Below are positions 44,901 to 53,593 of a DNA stretch of 64,000 nucleotides, in pieces; position 1 is the stretch's first letter; each line of letters starts with the position of its first letter. The notes under the pieces were generated by a model. It saw nothing but the letters and a program-made list of their open reading frames with translations. It made no database searches and had not been told where the DNA came from. The position numbers and the translations under genes are program-made. Source of the DNA: Rhodospirillaceae bacterium (lineage in GTDB: Bacteria; Pseudomonadota; Alphaproteobacteria; Rhodospirillales; Casp-alpha2); contig JAERTE010000018.1 in the NCBI GenBank assembly GCA_016845145.1, forward strand, positions 62,001 to 126,000, read 5' to 3'.

Positions 44901-45673
44901 CGTCGTTTGTTGAAAACATCTTCTCGCTTACGAGGCGAACGGCACTCATCACCGGAGGTTCATCTGGCATTGGCCGCCACATGGCTCTCACACTGGCGCG
45001 CGCCGGTGCCGATGTCGTGGTGGTCGCGCGCCGTGCCGATCAGTTGCAGCACGCCGTCGATGCGATTAACGCAGATGACGGCGGTAACGCTGCTGCCCTG
45101 ACCGCTGACTTGGCGGATCGGGACGCTTTGGCCGAGATTTCTTCTGAAGCCGCAAAGCCGTTCGGTGCGCCGGATATCATCGTCAATGCCGCCGGTATCA
45201 ATCTGCGCGAACCGCCGGAAGATATCTCTTGGGAAACCTGGGACCGGACGCTGGATATAAATCTATCCGTACCGTTTTTCCTGACCCGCGCTTTTGTGCC
45301 GGGCATGCGCACGAAGGGCTTTGGCAACGTGATCAACATTGCATCGTTACAATCCTTTCGGGCGTTTGCGAACGGCATGGCTTACGGTGCGTCGAAGGGT
45401 GGCATTGCTCAGTTAACCCGAGCCATGGCCGAGTCTTGGTCAGGTGATGGCATTTCGGTAAATGCCATTGCGCCCGGCTTTTTCCCGACCGAGCTGACTG
45501 AGCCCGTCTATGAGAACCCGGATATGCTGGCGCACAACGCCGCCATGACCGCCATCGGACGAAACGGTGAAATGACCGATCTGGATGGCGCCACGGTGTT
45601 TCTGGCATCAAAAGCCTCCAGCTATATCACCGGCCAGATCATCTCAGTCGACGGTGGCTTTACGGCCAAGTAA
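44897..45673 (+). CDS. Short-chain dehydrogenase of the HpsN-like locus
   Basis: A 258-residue SDR with TGGSSGIG, NAAG, the Ser of IASLQS, and YGASKGG. It overlaps the HpsN-like gene by 4 bp (ATGA), so the two are translationally coupled. In DHPS pathways extra dehydrogenases (HpsO, HpsP) act on C2 to interconvert DHPS enantiomers via the ketone, and this SDR suits such a role (inference). It could instead be a general sugar-alcohol dehydrogenase. Confidence 0.87.
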   Translation: MTSFVENIFSLTRRTALITGGSSGIGRHMALTLARAGADVVVVARRADQLQHAVDAINADDGGNAAALTADLADRDALAEISSEAAKPFGAPDIIVNAAGINLREPPEDISWETWDRTLDINLSVPFFLTRAFVPGMRTKGFGNVINIASLQSFRAFANGMAYGASKGGIAQLTRAMAESWSGDGISVNAIAPGFFPTELTEPVYENPDMLAHNAAMTAIGRNGEMTDLDGATVFLASKASSYITGQIISVDGGFTAK

Positions 45674-45691
45674 CGTCACAAAGGAAACCCC

Positions 45692-46687
45692 ATGAAAGCA
45701 CTCGTATACACCGGCCCGCGCCAGATCGTGTATCGCGACGAACCAGATCCCGAACCAGGGCCGGAAGAGGTCGTCGTCAAGATCGAGGCTGTCGGCATCT
45801 GCGGATCTGATATGCACGCCTATTTCGGTCACGATGAACGACGGCCGGCACCGCTGATATTAGGTCACGAGGCGTGCGGCCAAGTCCTGCGCGGTCGTCA
45901 TGAAGGCAGCCGGGTGGTTATCAATCCGCTCGTGTCATGCGGCTCTTGCGACGATTGCCTAGGGGGGCGTGCCAATCTCTGCCGCGAGCGCGAGATTATC
46001 TCTATGCCGCCAAGACAAGGAGCCTTCGCCGAATTCGTAAGTATCCCGGAAACCAATATACTGCCGGTGCCAAAAAGCATGGATCCAGCGCATGCTGCCC
46101 TTACCGAGCCGATCGCCACGGCCTTGCATGCTGTCGGCGTGGCTGAGCGTGCATTGTGGCGGCCCCTGGGGGAAACCCGCGCACTGGTTATCGGCGGCGG
46201 TGCCGTCGGGCTTTCGGCAGCTTTGGTGTTGGCCAGCCGTGGCGCCAGGGATATCACCGTAGCCGAGACTAACCCCGGGCGGCGGCAAACCGTCACTGCT
46301 TCGGGTTCGTTTCAGGCAATCGATCCTACCAGCGCCGATGCCGTCGAAGAGAATGCGTATGGGTTGATTATCGATGCTGTCGGCGGTGGTGTCACGCGTG
46401 CGTTGGCTAGCCGGGCGGTTAAGCCGGGCGGCGTGATTGTGCATATAGGATTGATGGACACCAAGGAAGGGGTCGATATCCGAAAGATCACGCTTCAGGA
46501 AGTCACGTTTATCGGTACCTACACTTATACCATGGTCGATTTTCGTGCGACGATTTCAGCCATCTCCGAAGGGGCGCTGGGCGACCTAAGCTGGATTGAG
46601 CGCTGCTCGCTTAGTGCTGGCGCTGAAGCATTCGACAATCTAGAGCACGGCCGAAGCGCGGCTTCCAAAATCGTTCTTCTTCCATAG
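45692..46687 (+). CDS. Zinc-dependent medium-chain dehydrogenase of the HpsN-like locus
   Basis: A 331-residue MDR protein with the catalytic zinc Cys in GICGSDMH and GHE. Structural-zinc Cys residues are in SCGSCDDCLGGRANLC, and the cofactor motif is GGGAVGLSA. It is the last gene of the operon, 18 bp after the SDR, and would be the second C2 dehydrogenase if the locus degrades DHPS. No SuyAB sulfo-lyase or other desulfonating enzyme was seen in the window. Confidence 0.87.
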   Translation: MKALVYTGPRQIVYRDEPDPEPGPEEVVVKIEAVGICGSDMHAYFGHDERRPAPLILGHEACGQVLRGRHEGSRVVINPLVSCGSCDDCLGGRANLCREREIISMPPRQGAFAEFVSIPETNILPVPKSMDPAHAALTEPIATALHAVGVAERALWRPLGETRALVIGGGAVGLSAALVLASRGARDITVAETNPGRRQTVTASGSFQAIDPTSADAVEENAYGLIIDAVGGGVTRALASRAVKPGGVIVHIGLMDTKEGVDIRKITLQEVTFIGTYTYTMVDFRATISAISEGALGDLSWIERCSLSAGAEAFDNLEHGRSAASKIVLLP

Positions 46688-46699
46688 TCTCCTCGCGGT

Positions 46700-46760
46700 T
46701 GCCGCCGGCATCTTTCGATAACCGGCGGCAGAGGAGTGGCGACTGGTTAAACGGTCGCCA
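46700..46760. terminator. Tandem hairpins between convergent genes
   Basis: TGCCGCCGG (46700) pairs perfectly with CCGGCGGCA (46722), flanked by CTCCTC/GAGGAG. A second hairpin pairs TGGCGAC (46737) with GTCGCCA (46754). The pair lies between the 3' ends of the Zn dehydrogenase and the EF-hand gene and probably ends transcription from both sides. Confidence 0.55.
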
Positions 46761-46778
46761 GGGGGGAGGGGGAGTTGC

Positions 46779-47318
46779 TTAGTTGGCGCGGTTTTTGGGG
46801 CCACGTGGGCGATCATCGTCGTCGTCATCATCATGATGGCGCCAACCCCAGCCCTTGCGCTGCATGTCGTCTTTGGAAATGACGCCGTCATCATTTCGGT
46901 CCATGTACGAAAACATGCGTTCCGTCGGCACTTTTAGTTCATCCATGGTGATCTTGCCGTCGCCGTCGGCATCGAATTTCTGGAAGCCACGCACCTGCAT
47001 TTGCTGCGTGTGTTCATTCCAGAGGCCATGAAACTCGTCCAGGGACAGTGCGCCATCTTTGTCGGCATCATAGTCAGCCATGGCTTTGGTGCGCACGCCC
47101 GCAACTTCGTCGGCAGTGACCTTGCCGTCGCTGTTCGTATCAAAGCGCTCCATCATGCGCGGGCCGTGACCGCGTCCTTTCATACCCATTTCGTAGCCGG
47201 AATGTTGGCCGTAGTGGTGGCCGGACCAGCGCGAGCCGGCGACGCCTGTGCCGACGATGGCTGCAACACCAAGAGCGACGATGGCTGTGGCGGTGATAAT
47301 CTTGGTTGAACGTTTCAT
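46779..47318 (-). CDS. Secreted EF-hand calcium-binding protein with poly-Asp tail
   Basis: A 179-residue protein with a signal/anchor helix (residues 8-28). Four canonical EF-hand loops start at D60, D84, D116 and D140, each with acidic residues at positions 1, 3, 5 and 12. After the last loop comes a Trp/His-rich stretch, seven Asp (163-169) and a basic end. It should bind Ca2+ in the periplasm. It is divergent from a response regulator and sensor whose periplasmic loop also has a poly-Asp run. The start at 47318 follows AGGAGACAG. Confidence 0.88.
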   Translation of the reverse strand: MKRSTKIITATAIVALGVAAIVGTGVAGSRWSGHHYGQHSGYEMGMKGRGHGPRMMERFDTNSDGKVTADEVAGVRTKAMADYDADKDGALSLDEFHGLWNEHTQQMQVRGFQKFDADGDGKITMDELKVPTERMFSYMDRNDDGVISKDDMQRKGWGWRHHDDDDDDDRPRGPKNRAN

Positions 47319-47393
47319 GATCTGTCTCCTAACGTGATCGGTTGAAAAGTGTCCGGGACCGAATGTCCCGATGCCTCTATTCAACACCTGCTG

Positions 47394-47461
47394 TGTCGCA
47401 GGGATATGTCGGAAACACTGCGAATTGTCGCGATATGTGGCGGATCGCTCATTTGCGACAA
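47394..47461. promoter_or_regulatory. Repeats in the EF-hand/response regulator divergent promoter
   Basis: TGTCGCAGGGATATGT (47394) and TGTCGCGATATGT (47426) form a direct repeat 32 bp apart, about three helix turns. TTGTCGC (47425) also pairs with GCGACAA (47455) as an inverted repeat. Such arrays suit an OmpR-type regulator binding its own divergent promoter. Confidence 0.45.
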
Positions 47462-47513
47462 ACGGTTACAATTTTTTTCACAAACAACCGGTAACTGGCG
47501 GCATAGTAGGGCT

Positions 47514-48245
47514 ATGAATACTCAGCCCCATATCCTGGTCGTCGATGACCATCATGATATCCGAGAGCCGTTGGCCGATTATCTCGGCAAAAACGGCTAC
47601 CGCGCCACCATGGCCGCCGATGCAGCTGCCGCCAGGCGATCCCTGGAGGGAGCGGCGGTCGATTTGGTTGTTCTCGATATCATGATGCCCGGTGAAGATG
47701 GTTTGTCGCTTTGTCGGTATCTTCGCGAAACCACACAAATTCCGGTCATTCTTTTAACCGCGCGGACCGATGATACGGAACGTATTGTCGGCTTGGAGAT
47801 GGGGGCCGATGACTATGTGACTAAGCCTTTTAATCCGCGCGAGTTGCTGGCGCGTATAAAGTCCGTACTGCGCCGGGTACATAGTCTGCCGCCGCAACGC
47901 CAGCCGGTCGATGCTGCAAAAGTCCTGTTTGAAGGATGGACGCTTGATTTGGCCAGGCGTCAAGTGATCGATGCCGCCGGTGTTGCCATGCCGCTGAGTG
48001 CGGCCGAGTTCGCGTTGCTTGATGCCTTTTTGCGCCACCCGCGGATGGTGCTGTCACGCGACCAATTGCTCGACATCACCCAGGGCCGCGAAGCCAACGT
48101 TTTTGATCGCAGCATCGACAATCAGGTCAGTCGCCTGAGAAAGAAGATCGAGACCGACCCGAAAAAACCCGAATTGATCAAGACCGTGCGTGGCGGCGGG
48201 TATATGTTCTCGGGCCACGTCAAACGCCAAGGCGAGGCTTCGTGA
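47514..48245 (+). CDS. OmpR/PhoB family response regulator
   Basis: A 243-residue protein with a receiver domain (D11-D12, phospho-acceptor D55 in LVVLDIMMP, K104 in VTKPF) and a C-terminal winged-helix domain (from about residue 140, with the TVRGGGYMF end). It is coupled with the sensor gene, whose start overlaps its stop. It probably controls the divergent EF-hand gene and its own operon. The ATG at 47514 is chosen because it begins the conserved HILVVDD strand; the upstream frame is promoter sequence. Confidence 0.93.
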   Translation: MNTQPHILVVDDHHDIREPLADYLGKNGYRATMAADAAAARRSLEGAAVDLVVLDIMMPGEDGLSLCRYLRETTQIPVILLTARTDDTERIVGLEMGADDYVTKPFNPRELLARIKSVLRRVHSLPPQRQPVDAAKVLFEGWTLDLARRQVIDAAGVAMPLSAAEFALLDAFLRHPRMVLSRDQLLDITQGREANVFDRSIDNQVSRLRKKIETDPKKPELIKTVRGGGYMFSGHVKRQGEAS

Positions 48246-49702
48246 TGCGGTTTTGGCCCAAAAGCCTCGCAGGGCAGTTGATTGCCGGTCTTTTGCTGGT
48301 CGTCGTGGCAGCCCATATGGTGAGCTTTTTCGCCTTCGTCGACGAACGCCGGTTTGCGGTGCAGGAGGCCAGCCGTTTTCAATCATTATCACGGATCGCG
48401 TCTGTCGTCCGGCTGGTGGAAGGTGCTTCTACTGCGCGGCGCGGGATCATCGCCGAGCAGGCCGGTGACAGGCTGCTTGTTTTCACCCTAAGCGCGGACA
48501 GTGCGGTTGATGACGAGGAAGAAGGGTTTCGCGCCAATGTCATACGCCGCCGCTTGGAACGCCGCCTGGACAAGGGACGGAGCATTCGTGTTGGAGAGGC
48601 GGAAGACCGAGATGGCTTTTGGCGCTGGGGGCCTTGGCGCCATGCGCGCCGGGATCATATGTCGTTTGATCGCGACGACGATGATGACGATGACGATGAT
48701 GATCGGGAACGCCGATTTTGGCATCACCGCGATTGGCCAAGTCGATCTTCTGGCGGCGGCATGGTGATTTCCGTCAAATTATCAGGAGGTGGCTGGCTCA
48801 ACGCACATTCGTTACTGCCACCTGTGGCTCCAAGTTGGGCGGCGGCGTCGCTGACGGCGATGCTGGTTACGGCGTTGGCACTCGTCATCTTGGTTGTATT
48901 GCTGGTGCGCAGGGTAACTCGGCCATTGGCAGGCCTTGCCGCTGCGGCGGAGCGTGCCGGCCATGGCCAAGCATTTGAACCGGTCCGCGAAGAAGGCCCA
49001 AGAGATGTGCGTGATACCATTGCCGCCTTCAACCGCATGCAAGAGCGTCAGCGGCGCTATACAGCCGACCGCACCCGCATGCTCGCGGCCATATCGCACG
49101 ATCTACGCACGCCCATTACGTCGCTGCGTATCCGCGCCGAATTCATCGATGACCCGAAACTACAGGCAAAAATCCTGGCAACCCTGGACGAAATGCAAGC
49201 CATGGCCGAGGCAACATTGAACTTTGTGCGCGAGGATGCCACCGAGGAAGATTTCGTGGAAACTGACCTGAGTGCGCTGGTGGAAAGCGTTGCGGCGGAT
49301 GCCGCTGACCTCGGAGGCGCGGTCGCGTTTTTGCCGCTTGAGGGGAAACGTGCCGTCGTTCGTTGCCGGCCCAACGCACTGCGCCGAGCGCTGCGTAATA
49401 TTATCGAAAATGCCTTGGCCTACGCAGGTTCAGCTGCGGTCCATATCGAGCATCGAGGCGGCGGTTTGGCAGTTATCATCGAAGACGACGGTCCCGGCAT
49501 CCCCGAGGCCGATCTGTCGCGTGTGTTCGAGCCCTTCGTGCGGTTGGAGGAATCGCGCAACCGCGAGACCGGCGGTGTCGGTCTTGGTCTCGCCATTGTC
49601 CGCACGATTCTGCAAGCGCACGGTGGTGATATAAATGTCGAAAATCGATCCGAAGGCGGCCTGCGGGTAACGCTTCAACTGTCGAACGAAGCGCCGTCCT
49701 AG
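48245..49702 (+). CDS. Sensor histidine kinase with Asp10 periplasmic loop
   Basis: A 485-residue membrane kinase. TM1 spans about 10-32, the periplasmic domain about 33-198, TM2 about 200-221, then HAMP. The His box follows (ISHDLRTP, phospho-acceptor H285), then an HATPase domain with N, G1 (EDDGPGIP) and G2 (GVGLGLAI) boxes. The periplasmic domain contains ten consecutive Asp (144-153), flanked by Trp, His and Arg clusters. This resembles the tail of the EF-hand protein next door and suggests metal-cation sensing. The start may be ATG 48245 or GTG 48242. Confidence 0.92.
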   Translation: MRFWPKSLAGQLIAGLLLVVVAAHMVSFFAFVDERRFAVQEASRFQSLSRIASVVRLVEGASTARRGIIAEQAGDRLLVFTLSADSAVDDEEEGFRANVIRRRLERRLDKGRSIRVGEAEDRDGFWRWGPWRHARRDHMSFDRDDDDDDDDDDRERRFWHHRDWPSRSSGGGMVISVKLSGGGWLNAHSLLPPVAPSWAAASLTAMLVTALALVILVVLLVRRVTRPLAGLAAAAERAGHGQAFEPVREEGPRDVRDTIAAFNRMQERQRRYTADRTRMLAAISHDLRTPITSLRIRAEFIDDPKLQAKILATLDEMQAMAEATLNFVREDATEEDFVETDLSALVESVAADAADLGGAVAFLPLEGKRAVVRCRPNALRRALRNIIENALAYAGSAAVHIEHRGGGLAVIIEDDGPGIPEADLSRVFEPFVRLEESRNRETGGVGLGLAIVRTILQAHGGDINVENRSEGGLRVTLQLSNEAPS

Positions 49703-50343
49703 CTGGCGACGTCCGGGTTCTGGGTGTAAGTGCCGGTGACCTTGCCTTCGGCTAAAACGTGGCCTTCCAGCGCGGCCATGACGTCGGGTCCACGGAAGTC
49801 TCCGCTTGCGGCCAATCCTAAGCTTTCCACATCAAGCGCGTAGATGCGGAACTCATAATGATGCAGTAACTCATCATTCCATGGCGGGCAGGGGCCGTCG
49901 TAGCCGCCGTAGTCGCCAGCCATGTCCGGGTTCGAGGCCATGAACATGGTGAAATCGTTAATGCCGCGAATGCCGTGCGCTACCTTGCCGGGGTTCTTGC
50001 CACCGGCGATCAGGCCTTCCGATTCCGCCCCTTCCGCCAAGCTGTGAAGCGTCGCCGGCACGTCAACCAAAAGGCCATGGTAGAAGTCCTGGCGCGGCAT
50101 GTCGGCGGGGATCGTTCGTTCTTCGGAATTGACGTCATCGAAAATGGTTGGCACGTCCACATCCACGCAAATGACGGCGAAACTCTTGGTCTCCGACGGC
50201 GCGCCGGACCAACTCAACTGTGGACTAACGTTGGTGCTCATTTTTGAGTGTTCGTCAGGGCATGCCGTGCAGAAGGCGTAGCGTGCGGGGATCGGTTCGC
50301 CATCGCCGAAGGCATCCGAGGTTACGGTCATGGTGCCGGTCAT
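49699..50343 (-). CDS. YbhB/YbcL family PEBP-like protein
   Basis: A 214-residue phosphatidylethanolamine-binding-protein-fold protein with SPQLSW, the DVDVP motif near residue 63, YHGLLVDVP and GPCPPWNDELLHHY near residue 155. Bacterial members have no settled function. It has no obvious signal peptide. Its 3' end overlaps the sensor kinase gene by 4 bp in convergent orientation. GGGAGGACC precedes the ATG. Confidence 0.88.
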   Translation of the reverse strand: MTGTMTVTSDAFGDGEPIPARYAFCTACPDEHSKMSTNVSPQLSWSGAPSETKSFAVICVDVDVPTIFDDVNSEERTIPADMPRQDFYHGLLVDVPATLHSLAEGAESEGLIAGGKNPGKVAHGIRGINDFTMFMASNPDMAGDYGGYDGPCPPWNDELLHHYEFRIYALDVESLGLAASGDFRGPDVMAALEGHVLAEGKVTGTYTQNPDVAS

Positions 50344-50456
50344 GGTTTGGTCCTCCCGGAATGGTCATTGTTTTACACGAATTAGATTAACCGGCTTGAG
50401 CTTTCAGTTCCAGAGGGTGCGTAATTGCGCCGCCGCCGTGGCTGGGTTATCACCGG

Positions 50457-52430
50457 ATGATGAAGCCTTTGCGTTCACCTGATGTGGTTTGGCGAGAAGA
50501 CGGTGTGCCGTCTTCCGGGCGATTCGAGGATGTATACTTCAGTGGCGATGGTATCGCTGAAACCCGCCAGGTGTTTCTCGATGGTATCGGCGCCCCCGAC
50601 ATTTGGGCAGGGCGTCAGCACTTCAACGTCGGTGAGACCGGATTCGGCTCGGGTCTCAATTTTCTCAGCCTGTGGCAAGCGTGGCGGCAGAGCGTGCCGC
50701 CCGATGCGCGGCTCGACTACGTTGCCGTCGAAGCTTTTCCTATGCAGACCGCCGATATGGCGCGGATCCATGGTGCGTTCGGTGCGCTTTCCGAGGCGCT
50801 GGTATGCAATCTACCTCCGGCTCTGTCCGGCTGTCACCAAGTGATTCTGGATGGCGGGCGAGTGCGGTTACTGTTGTTGTATGGCGATGCACGAGAGATG
50901 CTCAGTGGCTTGGAAGCCAAGATCGACGCTTGGTTTCTTGATGGCTTTGCGCCGTCCAAAAACCCCGATATGTGGTCCGCCGAGGTATTTCGGGAAATTG
51001 GCCGTCTGACAAAACCCGATGGCCGGCTTGCCACCTTCACCGCAGCCGGCGCCGTGCGGCGTGGCCTGGAGGAGGTCGGCTTCGAGATGCAGAGGCGACC
51101 GGGATTTGGTGCCAAGCGCGAATGCCTGGCCGGGCGTTTCACATCACTAACGGATGCCGTTGATCCCACGCCCTGGTTCGCAGCGCCGCAGTTGGTGCCG
51201 ACCGGCGGCGATGTCGCCGTCATCGGTGGTGGCATTGCCGGCTGTTGCATCGCACGTTCGTTGGCGGGCCGAGATTTTTCGCCGACGATCTTTGATGCCG
51301 CCGACGGATTTGCCGGCGGCGCTTCGGGCACGCCAGCTGCCGTTGTGCAGCCGCGTCCCTACACCTCGGAGGACGCCAACGGCTGGTTTCATGCCGCCGC
51401 CCATCGCGACGCGGTCAAGCTGTATGATGAGCTGGACGGAGCGTGGCTGCATCGGGGTCTGCTGGCGGTCGGCCGCGACGGGCCCGATGCGGAACGCTTT
51501 CAGCACTTCGCCGAAAGTGGCATTGCCGCCGGCGCCGAGTGGCTCGACCCGGCTGCCGCGTCAGAGCGGGTTGGTGTGCCGCTATCCATCGGTGGGGCAT
51601 GGTTCCCAACCGCAGGTACTCTGAACACGACGGCGGTTTGCAACGCCATCGCCCAAGGCATCTCTTTTTCAGCCGGCACGCGGATCACCGGCCTTGAGCC
51701 TGTTGAGGCGGGCTGTCGGCTTTTAACCGCTGATGGCGCAAGCCCCGGCACGTTTTCGGCAGTCGTGCTTGCCGGTGGCCACGCGGTGCGGCAACTTCCC
51801 GAGGTCGGCGAGCTTGAGTTGGTTGCCAACCGGGGACAAGTGACGCGCCAGCCCCCGTCGCCCGTATCCAAGAGACAAACCGCACCGATCTCCTACGGTG
51901 GATACCTGACCCCGCCTTCCGCCGATCACATCATGGGCTCCAGTTTCGAACGCATCGATGATTTGGATGCGGTCGATTGGCGCGCGCCCAGTGACGCCGA
52001 CGATGCCGCCAACTTGGCGATACTCGCGGCACGGCTTCCGGAGACAGCCGCCGGTATGAGCGAACCGGCGGACGCTTGGGTCGGGATGCGCGGCACGACG
52101 CAAGACCGCATGCCGTTCGTCGGCGCGCTCCCTGATCGTGCCGCCTATGAAACCGCCTACGCCGACCTTCATCACGGTCGAAGATATCAGGCATTTCCGC
52201 CGGCGCCCTATCAGCCGAACCTGTTCATTCTTTCAGGGCTCGGTGCACGTGGGTTTCTGACAGCGCCGCTGACGGCTGAGATTATGGCGGCTCAAATGTC
52301 AGGCTCACCCGTGCCGCAGCCCAAAACGGTGCTCAATGCTATCCATCCGGCGCGTTTTCTGATCCGGGACTTGAAGCGACGACGCGCCAGGGCGACAATC
52401 ACACCCCGCTGCAATACCAGAGAGGACTAA
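50457..52430 (+). CDS. mnmC: Bifunctional tRNA mnm5s2U34 biosynthesis protein MnmC
   Basis: A 657-residue fused enzyme. Residues 1 to about 235 are the SAM-dependent MnmD methyltransferase (GETGFGSGLNFL near 46-57, LDGFAPSKNPDMW near 165). From about 250 on is the FAD-dependent MnmC oxidoreductase (VAVIGGGIAGCCIA, later GLGARGFLTAP). It removes the carboxymethyl group from cmnm5s2U34 of tRNA and methylates the product. This is a housekeeping gene and marks the edge of the accessory loci. A second in-frame ATG follows directly. Confidence 0.95.
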   Translation: MMKPLRSPDVVWREDGVPSSGRFEDVYFSGDGIAETRQVFLDGIGAPDIWAGRQHFNVGETGFGSGLNFLSLWQAWRQSVPPDARLDYVAVEAFPMQTADMARIHGAFGALSEALVCNLPPALSGCHQVILDGGRVRLLLLYGDAREMLSGLEAKIDAWFLDGFAPSKNPDMWSAEVFREIGRLTKPDGRLATFTAAGAVRRGLEEVGFEMQRRPGFGAKRECLAGRFTSLTDAVDPTPWFAAPQLVPTGGDVAVIGGGIAGCCIARSLAGRDFSPTIFDAADGFAGGASGTPAAVVQPRPYTSEDANGWFHAAAHRDAVKLYDELDGAWLHRGLLAVGRDGPDAERFQHFAESGIAAGAEWLDPAAASERVGVPLSIGGAWFPTAGTLNTTAVCNAIAQGISFSAGTRITGLEPVEAGCRLLTADGASPGTFSAVVLAGGHAVRQLPEVGELELVANRGQVTRQPPSPVSKRQTAPISYGGYLTPPSADHIMGSSFERIDDLDAVDWRAPSDADDAANLAILAARLPETAAGMSEPADAWVGMRGTTQDRMPFVGALPDRAAYETAYADLHHGRRYQAFPPAPYQPNLFILSGLGARGFLTAPLTAEIMAAQMSGSPVPQPKTVLNAIHPARFLIRDLKRRRARATITPRCNTRED

Positions 52431-52432
52431 TC

Positions 52433-53191
52433 ATGCGCATGCAACTGGCCACCTGGCCCGAGGTCGAGGACTATCTTAAGGATTCCACCGGCATCATTTT
52501 GCCCATTGGCTCGACCGAGCAGCACGGACCCACCGGTTTCATCGGCACGGACGCGCTGACGGCCGAGATGATTGCCGTTGAAGTGGGTGAACGGGCCGGC
52601 GCCATGGTGGCGCCCACAATCAGCGTCGGCATGGCGCAACATCATTTGGGCTTCCCGGGATCCATGACATTGCTGCCTTCGACATTGATTGCGGTAGTGC
52701 GCGATATGATCAATTCACTGGCACGGCACGGGTTTGAGCGGTTTTATTTTATCAACGGTCACGGCGGCAATGTGAACACCGTTAACGCCGCTTTTTCCGA
52801 AGTTTATGCCGAATCCAGTTTGCGTACGGCGGCGTCGAACCGGCCCGCGTTGCGCTGCCAACTGCGCAATTGGTACATGGGCGGCAAGGTCGGGCAGATA
52901 TCGAAGGACGAGTTTGGCGACGACGAAGGCTCACATGCCACGCCATCGGAAGTGGCGCTGACCTATTTCGGCTTTCCTGAAGACGGCGCGCGCGCCAGCC
53001 AGGCGCCTATTGATCCGCCGCGAGCGCCCAAAGGCGTCATTTACGATGCCGACGATTACCGACGCAATTTCCCTGACGGGCGTATCGGCTCCAACCCCAG
53101 CCGCGCCACGGCGGAAATCGGCGAGCGGATATTCAAAGCCGCCGTCGAAGACCTGGTCGACGACTACCGTGATTTCGTCGACAAGGCCTGA
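52433..53191 (+). CDS. Creatininase family amidohydrolase
   Basis: A 252-residue metal-dependent hydrolase. GSTEQHGP near residue 26 supplies metal-binding Glu and His, NGHGGN near residue 105 is the family hallmark, and EGSHATPSE near residue 163 adds the catalytic Glu and His. The family includes creatinine amidohydrolase, FAPy deformylase and mycofactocin protease MftE. The gene starts 2 bp after mnmC stops, but no functional link is apparent. No other creatinine-use gene is near, so the substrate is open. Confidence 0.9.
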   Translation: MRMQLATWPEVEDYLKDSTGIILPIGSTEQHGPTGFIGTDALTAEMIAVEVGERAGAMVAPTISVGMAQHHLGFPGSMTLLPSTLIAVVRDMINSLARHGFERFYFINGHGGNVNTVNAAFSEVYAESSLRTAASNRPALRCQLRNWYMGGKVGQISKDEFGDDEGSHATPSEVALTYFGFPEDGARASQAPIDPPRAPKGVIYDADDYRRNFPDGRIGSNPSRATAEIGERIFKAAVEDLVDDYRDFVDKA

Positions 53192-53593
53192 ACGCCGCGA
53201 AATTCGTTTCGGAACCGTTTTTCCGGGGTCAGAAGCCCTTGATTTTCCATGATATCTTAAAAAATCTGGGGACCGAACCCAATTTTCTCAGTAATGAGAC
53301 GAACGGCTCCCTCTGAGCTGCTCCAACCACCTAGGGTCGGTGCGAACTCAAATCTTATTCGCATGTCAAATAGCGTGCCCGCATCGGTTGGAGTGATTCC
53401 AGACGTTGCCACAAAAATATAATAGTAATAAATTCATAAAAGTCAATAAATTCCTGTATAAAAATTTACCGAACCCTTGGACCGGCCACGACGCTCCCGC
53501 AGTGCGTTCGAGCTTCGCAACATCGCCCGCCACATCGATCTCCGCTCGCCGCAGTAACGGCCTGAAACCATGTCTCCGACGATCCGTGAGGCT
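53192..53593. other. Gene-poor gap with AT-rich core and a palindrome
   Basis: No supported gene was found in these 402 bp. It contains TCTCAGTAATGAGAC at 53286-53300, a copy of the 39314 palindrome. A markedly AT-rich core (about 53405-53470) differs from the surrounding composition. A 70-codon frame at 53406 has no recognisable features. This looks like a junction beside the unusual genes that follow. Confidence 0.5.
53286..53300. promoter_or_regulatory. Palindrome related to the 39314 operator (copy 3)
   Basis: TCTCA-GTAAT-GAGA plus a following C matches 15 of 16 bases of the site at 39314. No annotated gene starts just beside it, so it could control a distant start or be a non-operator repeat. 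Confidence 0.4.

Noticed and set aside
46812..48703. GAT/GAC-rich runs as a DNA repeat element
   Set aside because: Both runs (46812-46832 and 48674-48703) are in-frame Asp codons of two real genes, with mixed GAT/GAC use, so they are protein-level features.
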